A stretch of DNA of 64,000 bases from JAEKNW01 sp963678375 (lineage in GTDB: Bacteria; Cloacimonadota; Cloacimonadia; Cloacimonadales; JAFGVF01), in assembly GCA_963678375.2 (NCBI GenBank), contig CAXXQH010000001.1, positions 62,001-126,000 on the forward strand, read 5' to 3'. Position 1 is the first letter of the stretch. Every line of letters starts with the position of its first letter. The position numbers and the translations under genes were made by a program. Below, in pieces: positions 34,377 through 43,277 of this stretch. The notes beneath the pieces are model-generated. The model searched no databases and had not been told where the DNA came from. It saw only the letters and a list, made by a program, of their open reading frames with translations.

Positions 34377-35215
34377 TATTTACCTTCCTTTGGACTGAAC
34401 TGTTCCATTAATTTTTTATATGCAGCAGTGTATTCAGGTCTCATTTCTTTAATGAAGGTTCCACGAATGATTTTACCATCAACTTGTTCTGCTGGTAATT
34501 TTTCAGCTGCTTTTATAGGAATAGAATTATCTCTCATATGTCTCATCATTGCAGGTGCATCACCTTTTTTGTTTAATCTACCATAAATAACAGGACAGGC
34601 AGAAACAGCTTCAACAAGAGAGAAACCAGGATGTTCAATTGCTTCTTTAATGTGTTTTTGAAGCTCTAATGCATGGAAAGCAGTAGTTCTAGCAACATGA
34701 GATGCTCCTGCTCCAATAGCAAGCTTACAGATATCAAAATCAGGGTCGATGTTTCCGTAAGGAGTTGTGGTTGCTTTATCACCTTGAGGTGTTGCTGGAG
34801 AGTATTGTCCTCCAGTCATACCGTAAATACTATTATTAATCACGATCACTGAAAGATCTAAATTTCTTCTAGCGGCATGAATGAAGTGGTTTCCACCAAT
34901 TGCTGTAGCGTCACCATCACCTGTAATAACTATAACTTTCATTCCAGGCTTATACATTTTAACACCAGTAGCGAAGGCAATAGCTCTGCCATGAAGTGAG
35001 TGAAGAGTGTTAAAGTCAGCATAAACTGGCATTCTAGAAGAACAGCCAATTCCTGAGACCATAACGATGTTATCTCTATTTAACTTTAGTTCATCAATTG
35101 CTCTAATAGTTGCACCTAATACAATACCATTACTGCAACCGGCACACCATACATGTGGAAATTTTTTATCATGTCTTAAATAATCATGTATTTTTCTTTG
35201 AGGTATCTTAGGCAT
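34376..35215 (-). CDS. korB: 2-oxoglutarate-type ferredoxin oxidoreductase TPP-binding beta subunit
   Basis: The protein has 279 residues. It has the TPP motif VITGDGDATAIGGNHFIHAARR with VINNSIYGMTGGQYSP, and the N-terminal VWCAGCSNGIVLG. It is about 30 residues longer than the Vor beta subunit in this window, as is usual for KorB. GGAGG precedes the ATG. It forms the active site with KorA. Confidence 0.9.
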   Translation of the reverse strand: MPKIPQRKIHDYLRHDKKFPHVWCAGCSNGIVLGATIRAIDELKLNRDNIVMVSGIGCSSRMPVYADFNTLHSLHGRAIAFATGVKMYKPGMKVIVITGDGDATAIGGNHFIHAARRNLDLSVIVINNSIYGMTGGQYSPATPQGDKATTTPYGNIDPDFDICKLAIGAGASHVARTTAFHALELQKHIKEAIEHPGFSLVEAVSACPVIYGRLNKKGDAPAMMRHMRDNSIPIKAAEKLPAEQVDGKIIRGTFIKEMRPEYTAAYKKLMEQFSPKEGK

Positions 35216-36416
35216 TATAAACCTCCTTAATCTTGTTCAATATTTCAGAAGGAGTAATTACTGTTCCATCATTTCTGTTTAATCTATGTAGTGAACCATC
35301 TTTTCTTTCACGAACTAATCTTTCTAATTCGTGGAAAAGTTGACCTTCATTGAGTTCAGGTACAACAACAGCGTCAACATTTTTCAGCATTTTTGTTACA
35401 GCATCGTCTGGGAAAGGCCAGATTGTAAGCGGTCTAAGTAGACCAACTTTTAAACCTTCAGCTCTAGCCATTTTGACAGCCTCTTTGGATGCTCTACCCA
35501 TAATACCAGCTGCAAATACAGCAACTTTGGCATCTTCAACATGTTGAGTTTCGATTTGTACTAAATCTCTGATGTTATGTTTGATTTTTTTATTTAATCT
35601 CTCCATCATTTTAGCAGCTTCGTTTGGTTTATTAGTTGGGAAACCATGATCGTCATGTGTTAGACCAGTAACATGGAAACGGTAACCTTCACCGAAAGAA
35701 GCGATTGGGGAAAGATATTTTTGATTTTCATCATAATGTTTATACCATTGTGGAGGAACAGTTGGTTTGATTCTGTTAATGACTCTAACAGTTGATAAAT
35801 CAGGTAATGTAACAGCCTCTCTCATGTGTCCTAAAACTTCATCAAGAAGTAAGACAACAAGTGAACGATATTTTTCTGCTAGATTAAATGCTCTAATTGT
35901 TAACTGAAATGCCTCTTTTACTGAATCTGGGTATAATACAATTGCAGGAGCATCTCCATGTGAGCCCCAACGTGATTGCATAAGATCGCCTTGCCCAGGA
36001 CTTGTAGGCATACCAGTACTTGGACCCATTCTTTGAACATTAACTACAACTGAAGGTGTTTCAGTAATTTTAGCAAATCCAATAGCTTCTTGCATTAGTG
36101 AAAAGCCAGGGCCACTAGTTGCTGTTAAAGATTTAGCACCTGCAAGAGATGCGCCTATAATTGCACAGACACTAGCAATTTCATCTTCCATTTGGATGAA
36201 TGTACCACCGACTTTTGGTAGTTCATTCGCTAGTATTTCAGCAACTTCTGTTGAAGGAGTAATTGGGTATCCAGCGAAGAAATCACATCCAGCTGCTAAA
36301 GCACCTTTAGCCACAGCTTCGTTTCCTTGCATAATGATAGCTTTTGAAACTTTCTTATCTTCTATCTTAGTTTCAGTTTTGATAGTTTTCTTTGGGCTTG
36401 TTTTTTCTTTACTCAT
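35208..36416 (-). CDS. korA: 2-oxoglutarate-type ferredoxin oxidoreductase alpha subunit
   Basis: The protein has 402 residues. A Lys-rich leader (1-25) is followed by IIMQGNEAVAKGALAAGCD, FAGYPITPSTEVAEIL and ATSGPGFSLMQEAIGFA, the pattern of KorA rather than VorB. The C-terminal transketolase-like domain has VGLLRPLTIWPFPDDAV and VPELNEGQL. It oxidises a 2-oxoacid, most likely 2-oxoglutarate to succinyl-CoA. The neighbouring epimerase supports this. It overlaps both neighbours (8 bp each side). Confidence 0.85.
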   Translation of the reverse strand: MSKEKTSPKKTIKTETKIEDKKVSKAIIMQGNEAVAKGALAAGCDFFAGYPITPSTEVAEILANELPKVGGTFIQMEDEIASVCAIIGASLAGAKSLTATSGPGFSLMQEAIGFAKITETPSVVVNVQRMGPSTGMPTSPGQGDLMQSRWGSHGDAPAIVLYPDSVKEAFQLTIRAFNLAEKYRSLVVLLLDEVLGHMREAVTLPDLSTVRVINRIKPTVPPQWYKHYDENQKYLSPIASFGEGYRFHVTGLTHDDHGFPTNKPNEAAKMMERLNKKIKHNIRDLVQIETQHVEDAKVAVFAAGIMGRASKEAVKMARAEGLKVGLLRPLTIWPFPDDAVTKMLKNVDAVVVPELNEGQLFHELERLVRERKDGSLHRLNRNDGTVITPSEILNKIKEVYNA

Positions 36417-36729
36417 TACAATCCTCCGATTTCTTAACTAAAGCACCAGTAATAGCAAAATCTGGACATAATCTGTCGCAAGTTTCACAATGAATACATT
36501 TTTCTGGATGTGCCACAAATGGAGAACCATCTGCCTGTCTCTCTAAACAACCAGTTGGACAAAATGCTACACATATACCACATTTTTTACACCAATTGTA
36601 GTAAATATAAACTGGTGAATCTAAATCACCTGCTGTTTTAACTTCATTATACTCCACTTCCATTTTTTCGGGAGTATCTTCTCCGTGGATAATTGTTCCG
36701 ACCTTATCTTTTTCAACGTTTTCGGACAT
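36409..36729 (-). CDS. korD: ferredoxin-type delta subunit of the kor complex
   Basis: The protein has 106 residues. About 40 acidic N-terminal residues are followed by two 4Fe-4S motifs: CKKCGICVAFCPTGCL and CIHCETCDRLCP. It is the first gene of the D-A-B-C-mce unit. The gap to tatD upstream is 47 bp, so a separate promoter is possible but not obvious. Confidence 0.87.
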   Translation of the reverse strand: MSENVEKDKVGTIIHGEDTPEKMEVEYNEVKTAGDLDSPVYIYYNWCKKCGICVAFCPTGCLERQADGSPFVAHPEKCIHCETCDRLCPDFAITGALVKKSEDCNE

Positions 36730-36776
36730 TATTTCCTCCAGTATTTTTTCATACTATATTATTTATTATTTTTTAA

Positions 36777-37547
36777 CTATTTAATTTTGATTTTATTTGT
36801 AAAGAAAAATTTTACTGCATTATTAAATGTTGTCTCAGCTACTCTATTCGGGGCTTCCATTCTTATTCTAGCTATTTCTTCAATTATTAGAGGAAGATAA
36901 TATGGAGCATTTCTTTTGCCTCTATTTGGAACAGGAGCTAAATAAGGTGAATCTGTTTCAATGAAGAAACTATTCTCAGGAAGCATTCTTACGACATCTC
37001 TTAGAGATTGATTGTTTTTGAAAGTTACAGTTCCAGTGATAGATACCTTCCATCCTTCATCCAAAACTTGCTCAGCAAAAACTACGTCACCTGAGAAACA
37101 ATGAAAAACAACTTCTTTAGCTTTATGCTCTTTTAAGATATCATAACAATCTTGATGTGCATCTCGGTCATGGACTATGATTGGTAAATTAAATTTTTTT
37201 GCAATTTCGATTTGTTGGGCAAAAACTTGTTTTTGAATTTTCTTAGGAGATAAATTTCTATAATAATCTAGACCTATCTCCCCTATGGCAAGAACCTTAT
37301 TCTTTTGAGCTAAATCATTGACTATTTCTGAATCAAATTCTGTTGCATCATGAGGATGGTATCCTACAGAAGCATAGATAAAATCGTACTCAGAGGCCAA
37401 TTTTATTGCGTTTTCGGAAGTCTCTTTATTATATCCAATATTTATTAGATATTCAACTCCAACTTTTTTACTTTGTTCTATTACTCTTGCTCTATCTTTA
37501 TTAAAATCTTTTAGATCCAAGTGAGCATGAGTTTCAAATATTTTCAT
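36777..37547 (-). CDS. tatD: TatD family metal-dependent deoxyribonuclease
   Basis: The protein has 256 residues. It is an amidohydrolase-fold DNase with the metal-binding HxH in ETHAHLDL (residues 4-11), IGEIGLDYYR, IIVHDRDA, VFHCFSGD and the final Asp in IETDSPYLAPVPNRGKRN. Members trim DNA in repair and apoptosis-like settings. It is followed by the kor operon. Two TTGACA boxes lie upstream on its strand (37624-37619 and 37587-37582). Confidence 0.93.
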   Translation of the reverse strand: MKIFETHAHLDLKDFNKDRARVIEQSKKVGVEYLINIGYNKETSENAIKLASEYDFIYASVGYHPHDATEFDSEIVNDLAQKNKVLAIGEIGLDYYRNLSPKKIQKQVFAQQIEIAKKFNLPIIVHDRDAHQDCYDILKEHKAKEVVFHCFSGDVVFAEQVLDEGWKVSITGTVTFKNNQSLRDVVRMLPENSFFIETDSPYLAPVPNRGKRNAPYYLPLIIEEIARIRMEAPNRVAETTFNNAVKFFFTNKIKIK

Positions 37548-37768
37548 TTTTTCCTCAATATATTTAAGTCATAAATAATTGTGTCAAATCTTAATATCTT
37601 TATATAAATGTCAATAGTTTCCGAAACTTTTTTTATTTTTGTTTTAGGTAAGTATCTTGCATAAGGATGGCTATTAACTTCTAAATCGCTTTTTTGGGGT
37701 TTTATTCGAAATATTTTGCTATTTTTACAAACTGAATTATTAATGAGTAAAAGATAATGGAGTAAAAA

Positions 37769-38380
37769 ATGAAAACATTAATAATAAAATACTTTCCTTC
37801 CGGAGAAAACTCTAATACAAGGAAACTTTATAGTCACTTACTTGAAAGAAAAGATAACAAACTTGAAATTGAAGAATTCGATTTAATCTCTAATAAGGTT
37901 CCTATTTTCAAACAGGACTCAATAACAGCATATTATCTTAGGAACTATTTAAGGAAAGAACTTAATGAAACTCAAAAAACTGCTATTCAACCCTTTGATA
38001 AAATTGGTGAAAAGGTTAAAACTGCAGAACTATTAGTTTTCACTTTTCCTATGCATAACTTTTCTTTACCTGGTATTGTTAAGACTTTCTTTGATAGTTT
38101 TATGTTCAATGGAGAGTTCTTTAATATTTCCGATTTAGATAAAAAGCAGGCTATTACTAACAAAAAAGTTATTGTTCTCTACTCGCATGGAGGGAATTAT
38201 CCTGTAGGTACTGAATATGAGAAATATGACTTTGTAAGAAGTCTTCTCAAGCAAGAGTTCTCTTTTATGGGAATAACAAATGTTGATTTCATATCATATA
38301 GTACAGCTGATTCTGAAAAGAAAGATATTAATCTTCAAGCAGCTATTAAACAACTTGATAATGTTCTGGATAATCTTTAA
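37769..38380 (+). CDS. flavodoxin-fold NAD(P)H-dependent oxidoreductase, AzoR-like
   Basis: The protein has 203 residues. It has a flavodoxin-like fold with the phosphate loop YFPSGENSNTRKLY in place of SxxxxS, the FMN-binding FPMHNFSLPGIVKTFFD (compare PMYNFxxPxxLKxxxD in AzoR) and LYSHGGNYP. It probably reduces quinones or azo-compounds in the cytosol. It is monocistronic or joined to the GNAT gene 46 bp downstream. Substrate unknown. Confidence 0.78.
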   Translation: MKTLIIKYFPSGENSNTRKLYSHLLERKDNKLEIEEFDLISNKVPIFKQDSITAYYLRNYLRKELNETQKTAIQPFDKIGEKVKTAELLVFTFPMHNFSLPGIVKTFFDSFMFNGEFFNISDLDKKQAITNKKVIVLYSHGGNYPVGTEYEKYDFVRSLLKQEFSFMGITNVDFISYSTADSEKKDINLQAAIKQLDNVLDNL

Positions 38381-38426
38381 GGAATAGTTTAGAAAGTGAA
38401 TCTATGATGAATACAAAGGATAAATC

Positions 38427-38954
38427 ATGCAATACATGATAAGAAAAGCCACTATAGCTGATGCTCAGGGTATTGCTGAAGTTCATGTACAAAGTTGGCT
38501 AGAAACATATAAAGGTATTATGCCTCAGAGTAAACTTGACTCTTTATCTGTAAGTAGGAGTAGTCAAAATTGGGTTTTAAATATTAACAGAGGTGAGATA
38601 GTTTACTTAGCTGAGGTGGATAATGAGATTGTAGGTTTTACAGTAGGAGGTAAAAACAGAGAGAATAATAATTGTGAAACTGGAGAAGCTAATAAATGTG
38701 ACTGTGAAATGTCCTGTTTATACCTTATCAAGAAATATCAAGGATATGGAATTGGTAGAGATTTATTCTTAACTCTTACTAGAATATTTAGTGATTTAGG
38801 ATATATATCTATGGCAATCTGGGTTGCAGAAGCTAATAACACTCGGAACTTCTATTCAAAAATGGGAGCTTATGAAATAGATAGAAGATTACTTAGTATC
38901 GCTAAAAAAGATATACCAGTAATAGCTTTAAGTTATTCTATACGTAAGAACTAA
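38427..38954 (+). CDS. GNAT-family N-acetyltransferase
   Basis: The protein has 175 residues. It has a typical GNAT fold: MIRKATIADAQGIAEVHVQSW, the acetyl-CoA pyrophosphate loop QGYGIGRDL (about 105-113) and VAEANNTRNFYSKMGAYE. The segment before the loop has four Cys (83, 91, 93, 97), which is unusual for the family. Its end overlaps thiN on the other strand by 17 bp. The acetylated target is unknown. Confidence 0.8.
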   Translation: MQYMIRKATIADAQGIAEVHVQSWLETYKGIMPQSKLDSLSVSRSSQNWVLNINRGEIVYLAEVDNEIVGFTVGGKNRENNNCETGEANKCDCEMSCLYLIKKYQGYGIGRDLFLTLTRIFSDLGYISMAIWVAEANNTRNFYSKMGAYEIDRRLLSIAKKDIPVIALSYSIRKN

Positions 38955-39603
38955 GTAACTGAACAACTTCAGAAAAGGTATTGAAGTTGATAATAAATAG
39001 TAAATCACCTTCACCTACTGATATCGCAACATGATTATCACAAACTATGTTGCTAACTCCCCTTGCTCTATCATTGGTTAGAATGTCATTTCTTAAAGAA
39101 TAATACAGTCCTGAACTTGTAATGTTTTCTGCTCTGTCAGATAAGGGAATAAGAGAAACTGTAGTATCTATTGGTAATGTAAAGTTGTTTTCTTTTTCTA
39201 AAAGAATCATTATTTGCTTGTTTGATAAGATAAGAGACTTACATTTTTTGCTTTTTAGATGCTTTAGAGAAGCTATAAGTCCTAAAACATGATCAAGCCT
39301 ATCCTGCATATCATTGACAATAATTATTGAGGAAAAATTTTGAGAAAGAGCATATTCTATTGCTAGTTCAGTATCAGTAAAATCTTTCTCAGGGGGATGT
39401 GAGATTCGGAGTATACCTTGAGATAGTAGTTTATTGCTTTGATTGACAGAATCAAAATCACCTATGATAATGTTTGGGACTAAATTAAGACTATCAAGAG
39501 TATTGATTCCACCATCTACTCCTATAATATAATCAGCAGGAGTAATTACTTGTTTTACACCCTGATCACACTGGGAATTAGTAAAAAGAAAAGTTCTTGC
39601 CAT
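38938..39603 (-). CDS. thiN: thiamine pyrophosphokinase
   Basis: The protein has 221 residues and makes thiamine pyrophosphate from thiamine and ATP. It shows IGVDGGINTL, IIGDFDSVNQ, PPEKDFTDTELAIEYAL and the catalytic-domain block NDMQDRLDHVLGLIASL. The product is the cofactor of both ferredoxin oxidoreductases in this window. It overlaps the M23 peptidase gene by one base (upstream on the same strand). Confidence 0.92.
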   Translation of the reverse strand: MARTFLFTNSQCDQGVKQVITPADYIIGVDGGINTLDSLNLVPNIIIGDFDSVNQSNKLLSQGILRISHPPEKDFTDTELAIEYALSQNFSSIIIVNDMQDRLDHVLGLIASLKHLKSKKCKSLILSNKQIMILLEKENNFTLPIDTTVSLIPLSDRAENITSSGLYYSLRNDILTNDRARGVSNIVCDNHVAISVGEGDLLFIINFNTFSEVVQLLSSYV

Positions 39604-40460
39604 TATATGATGCTGTCTTTTCTTTGAATCTTCCTATAACTTGAGTTTACATATTTATAAGGATTTAAAATACGCTTGTTCCGTCTTACTTCAAAATGTA
39701 AATGGACACCAGTAGTAACTCCAGTTCTACCCATTTCACCTATTACTTGACCAGACTTCACTATAGTACCTGGTTTTACATAACTAGAGTTTAAATGAGC
39801 GTATTTTGTTTCATACCCCTTAGCATGTTTTATAGTTACATATCTACCATATTTTGAATCCCATGAAGATTTTGTAACTACTCCATCACCAGTAGCATAG
39901 ATTGGAGTTCCTAAATCGTTTGCTATATCTAAACCTCTATGGAATATCCTACGTTTGTACACGGGGTGCTTTCTATAACCAAAAGGAGAAGTAATTACGC
40001 CAAATGTAGGACTTATTTGTGGTTCTTCATTTAGCGAATTAACATAAAAATCATAATTACCATTCGCTAGTTCATTAAAGAGAACGATAGCTCTAGTTTT
40101 CTCTTTAAGGGTAGAAATCATGCTAATACTTTGATAGCTATCTATCATCCCCTCATTATTTATTCTAATTAATTGATTCCAAGTGAGTATTGAGTCAGGA
40201 TAAGTTAGCTCATATTCACCTTTATCATAAAGATGATAGAACTGATTTATTGAATCTAGGGAGGTCTGAACTCGTTCAATTATTTGGTTATTTAATGTAT
40301 TTAAGGAGTCAATTTGACTCTCTAAGTTAGAAAAATTATCTAGCTTATCTTTGTTATCAAGAATATATTTGATTGATATGGATGAAATACCAATACTAAT
40401 AACTAAGAATGTTAATAGTATATAAAAGTATTTGCTGGCTATTTTATTATTAAATTTCAT
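39603..40460 (-). CDS. membrane-anchored M23 family metallopeptidase (LytM/NlpD-like)
   Basis: The protein has 285 residues. A transmembrane anchor (about 10-31), a short coiled-coil region (about 33-75) and a C-terminal M23 domain (about 150-270) are visible. Zinc and catalytic motifs are FHRGLDIANDLGTPI and GVHLHFEVRRN. It cleaves peptidoglycan peptides or activates amidases during division. It has a one-base overlap with thiN. The peptidase motifs are intact. Confidence 0.88.
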   Translation of the reverse strand: MKFNNKIASKYFYILLTFLVISIGISSISIKYILDNKDKLDNFSNLESQIDSLNTLNNQIIERVQTSLDSINQFYHLYDKGEYELTYPDSILTWNQLIRINNEGMIDSYQSISMISTLKEKTRAIVLFNELANGNYDFYVNSLNEEPQISPTFGVITSPFGYRKHPVYKRRIFHRGLDIANDLGTPIYATGDGVVTKSSWDSKYGRYVTIKHAKGYETKYAHLNSSYVKPGTIVKSGQVIGEMGRTGVTTGVHLHFEVRRNKRILNPYKYVNSSYRKIQRKDSII

Positions 40461-40707
40461 ATATTATATCTCTTACTTTTTAATATTTTAAATCATTTCA
40501 ACATAAATTTATACATCAATCGAGTCAAGAATTATTTTTTTCTTTCAATATAATGATATCAAAGACCATTAATTAATATGACAAACAAAGAAGAATGCTT
40601 TTGAAGATTGTTATTGATAACTTATTCATCAGAAAATAAATATTTCTTGACATATTTTACAATAAATACAAATTTTAAATAAATTATGTTTAGGAGATTA
40701 ACTTATT

Positions 40708-41178
40708 ATGAAGAAAGTATTATTATTTGTAGTCATTGCTAGTTTATTCTTATTTGCTTGTGGAAAAAAAGAAGCACCAGTAGAAGAAATTCAACCTGTT
40801 GAAGAAGCTCCTGTTGTTGAAAAAGTTGTTTCAATGAACTTCACTGTTCAAGGTGAAGGAGAAGTTGCTAAGAAAATGATTGAGGAAGCAGTTATGAATG
40901 TAACAGGTGTTACTGCTGCTAATTGGGATATGGACAAAAAAACTATTAAAATTTCTGGTTCCAATGAAGTCGTTTGGGAAGAAGTTCATAAAGCTATAGC
41001 TGGAGCAGGTTTCGATACAACTGAAATGAAAGCAACTGATGAAGCTTATGAAGCATTACCTGATGAAGCAAAGTACAGAAAAGAGATTACTAAGAAAACT
41101 GCAGCCGTTAGAGAAAAAGAATCAAACACAAAAACTAAGGGAAATAGAATTAAAGCAAAAAGACAAAAAGCAGAGTAA
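40708..41178 (+). CDS. lipoprotein with HMA-like domain lacking the metal-binding cysteines
   Basis: The protein has 156 residues. The lipobox LFLFACG places the lipidated Cys at 18. A Pro/Glu-rich stretch (22-40) is followed by a domain of about 70 residues (42-110) with the HMA pattern: beta-strand SMNFTVQGEGEVAKKMIEEA, then TGVTAANWDMDKKTIKISG and HKAIAGAGFDTTEMKA. The GMxCxxC of true heavy-metal-associated domains is replaced by VQGEGEVAKK. The usual C-terminal CCKY-like end reads DEAKYR. The tail is Lys-rich. It is probably on the outer or inner membrane. TTGACA lies at 40647, and a terminator follows at 41199. Confidence 0.65.
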   Translation: MKKVLLFVVIASLFLFACGKKEAPVEEIQPVEEAPVVEKVVSMNFTVQGEGEVAKKMIEEAVMNVTGVTAANWDMDKKTIKISGSNEVVWEEVHKAIAGAGFDTTEMKATDEAYEALPDEAKYRKEITKKTAAVREKESNTKTKGNRIKAKRQKAE

Positions 41179-41198
41179 TTCGAATTAGAAGAGATTTT

Positions 41199-41228
41199 GG
41201 CGTTACTTAGTAACGCCTTTTTTATTTT
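41199..41228 (+). terminator. rho-independent terminator after the HMA-like lipoprotein
   Basis: The stem GGCGTTAC/GTAACGCC with a 3-nt loop is followed by TTTTTTATTTT. It ends just before the stop codon of the convergent rlmD. Confidence 0.88.
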
Positions 41229-41231
41229 AGC

Positions 41232-42548
41232 TTAACGTTGTAAAACAATATAATTCTCAACATGATAAGTATTCGGAAACATATCAAATGGGATAATCTT
41301 CTCTATATTAAATCCATCTATAATAAAATCATCAACATCTCTCTTTTGAGTAGTTGGGTTACAACTTAAATAGATAATTTTAGAAATTGTGCTTTCTTTT
41401 ATAAGCCTTCTGATTTTCGAATCTAATCCTTTACGAGGAGGATCAAAAACAATTGTATCAACCTTGAAGTCATTTATAATTTGCTTGAATTTATCTTCTA
41501 ACTTACTATTCAAAACTTGAATATTGCTAGCTCCATTCAATTCAATGTTATATTTAGCATCTTGACAAGCCCATTCATTACTCTCTACTGAAATTACTGA
41601 TTTAGCTTTATCGGCAATATATAAGCCAATAGTAGAAACACCACTATAAGCATCCATAACAATGCTACTATTAGAAATATCATCCTTTATCTGCTTGTAA
41701 ATAATTTCAGTAAGTTTTCGGTTTACTTGAAAGAAAGACTGGTAGTGGATTTTATATTTTTTTTTAGATATATTATCTATAAAATATGGTTCTCCATATA
41801 GCATTTTATCATGATTTCCTAAAATCCTATTACTGTCGCTCTTATTAATATTTTGAATAATTGCAACTACTTGTGGAAATCTATCTCTAAGAGTTTTAAC
41901 TAAAGTGTTAGTAAAAGCTAATTTGCTTTTATTTGTTACTATTATAACCATTACTTCATTTTCTGAATTAACTCTTAATCCAATATGTCTGATATTACCT
42001 TTCTTAGACCTCTCATTATAAGCTGTTTCTTTTACATTGTTTAGGTGATTACACACTTCTTGAGCTATATCAAGTAGAAAGCTATCAACTAATCTACAAG
42101 AACTGGCTGAAACTACTGAATGGGAAAGGTTTTTAAACATCCCATAAGTTATCATTCCATCTTTATCTGTCACTGGAAAGAAGACTTTATTACGGTAAAA
42201 GTACTGGTTAGGAGATGGAATTGTGTTTGTAATTTTAGATTTATAAGAAGGAAAGATATCTTCTATCACTTCTTTCTTGAAGTCACATTGTTTTTGATAA
42301 TCAATATCTAAAGAATTACATCCTCCACATTGCTTAAAAACTGGGCAATCTATTTCAATCCTATCTACTCCATACTTATGGAAAGTTTTAGGTAGAGCTT
42401 TATAGTAATCTTTTTTTTCGGAAAGTACCTCAGCATCAACTATATCACCAGGGTAAGTAAATGGTATAAATACTTTTTTACCTTCATAAGTCCCTAACCC
42501 AAAACCTTTGAAAATAATTTTATCTATTTTGACTTTATTCAGAATCAT
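41232..42548 (-). CDS. rlmD: 23S rRNA (uracil-C5)-methyltransferase RlmD/RumA family
   Basis: The protein has 438 residues. An N-terminal TRAM domain (FKGFGLGTYEGKKVFIPFTYPGD), a 4Fe-4S site (CPVFKQCGGCNSLD with a later Cys) and a methyltransferase domain with VMDAYSGVSTIGLYIA and VFDPPRKGLD are present. The nucleophilic Cys is in IYLSCNPTTQKRD. It methylates U1939-type positions in 23S rRNA; the exact position is inferred. Its start overlaps the end of the GT2 gene by 4 bp. Confidence 0.88.
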   Translation of the reverse strand: MILNKVKIDKIIFKGFGLGTYEGKKVFIPFTYPGDIVDAEVLSEKKDYYKALPKTFHKYGVDRIEIDCPVFKQCGGCNSLDIDYQKQCDFKKEVIEDIFPSYKSKITNTIPSPNQYFYRNKVFFPVTDKDGMITYGMFKNLSHSVVSASSCRLVDSFLLDIAQEVCNHLNNVKETAYNERSKKGNIRHIGLRVNSENEVMVIIVTNKSKLAFTNTLVKTLRDRFPQVVAIIQNINKSDSNRILGNHDKMLYGEPYFIDNISKKKYKIHYQSFFQVNRKLTEIIYKQIKDDISNSSIVMDAYSGVSTIGLYIADKAKSVISVESNEWACQDAKYNIELNGASNIQVLNSKLEDKFKQIINDFKVDTIVFDPPRKGLDSKIRRLIKESTISKIIYLSCNPTTQKRDVDDFIIDGFNIEKIIPFDMFPNTYHVENYIVLQR

Positions 42549-43258
42549 AATTTTCCCAATAAGGCCATTAATCTAAGCCTCCATACCTTCCATATAGCTT
42601 CAATAACTATATGTTTTGACATTTTTGACTTACCATCTCTTCTTTCATAGAAAATTATTGGTATTTCTTTTACCCGGTATTTATTGTGGTAGATTCGATA
42701 GTTCATTTCAACTTGAAATGAATAACCGTCTGATATTATATCATCTAAATTAATTTTCTCTAAGACACTTCTCCTGAAACATTTGAAACCTCCAGTTGGG
42801 TCATCTATCTTCATCCCAGTAATTATTTTAACATAAAATGAAGCTAGATAGCTTAGAAGTAAGCGAGAGATAGGCCAATTAACAACATTTACACCAGATA
42901 CATATCTTGATCCAATTACTAAATCATTATTTTTAATTTCAGAAAGTAGCCTTGGAAGATCATCCGGGTTATGTGAAAAATCAGCATCCATTTCGATAAT
43001 ATAATCAAATCTATTTTGTATAGCGAACTTAAAACCTTCTACATAAGCAGTACCTAAACCAAGTTTACCTTTTCGTTCAATCATATGAACTCTATCAGTT
43101 TCCTTCATTATTTCAAGGACAAGCTTGCCTGTGCCATCAGGAGAGTTGTCATCAACAATAAGAACTTCAATTGAATCATCTTGAGGAAGTACTTTCTCAA
43201 TAATTCTTGTAATATTATCTTTTTCATTATAAGTAGGAATGATTACTAAACTTCTCAC
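42545..43258 (-). CDS. family 2 glycosyltransferase, dolichyl/polyprenyl-phosphate mannose synthase-like
   Basis: The protein has 237 residues. It is a single GT-A domain with no transmembrane segment. It has VIIPTYNEKDNI, VDDNSPDGTGKL, the metal-binding MDADFSHNPDDLP, and GYSFQVEMNYR. It transfers a sugar, probably mannose or glucose, from a nucleotide donor to polyprenyl phosphate. It is part of a minus-strand group with a hexapeptide acyltransferase, which hints at surface-glycan synthesis. Confidence 0.85.
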   Translation of the reverse strand: MRSLVIIPTYNEKDNITRIIEKVLPQDDSIEVLIVDDNSPDGTGKLVLEIMKETDRVHMIERKGKLGLGTAYVEGFKFAIQNRFDYIIEMDADFSHNPDDLPRLLSEIKNNDLVIGSRYVSGVNVVNWPISRLLLSYLASFYVKIITGMKIDDPTGGFKCFRRSVLEKINLDDIISDGYSFQVEMNYRIYHNKYRVKEIPIIFYERRDGKSKMSKHIVIEAIWKVWRLRLMALLGKL

Positions 43259-43277
43259 AGAGCCCTCTTAATTCATC

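Noticed and set aside
33822..36729. Kor cluster as a pyruvate:ferredoxin oxidoreductase
   Set aside because: The subunit lengths and the KorA-type opening, together with the adjacent epimerase, fit 2-oxoglutarate better; still, the substrate is not proven.
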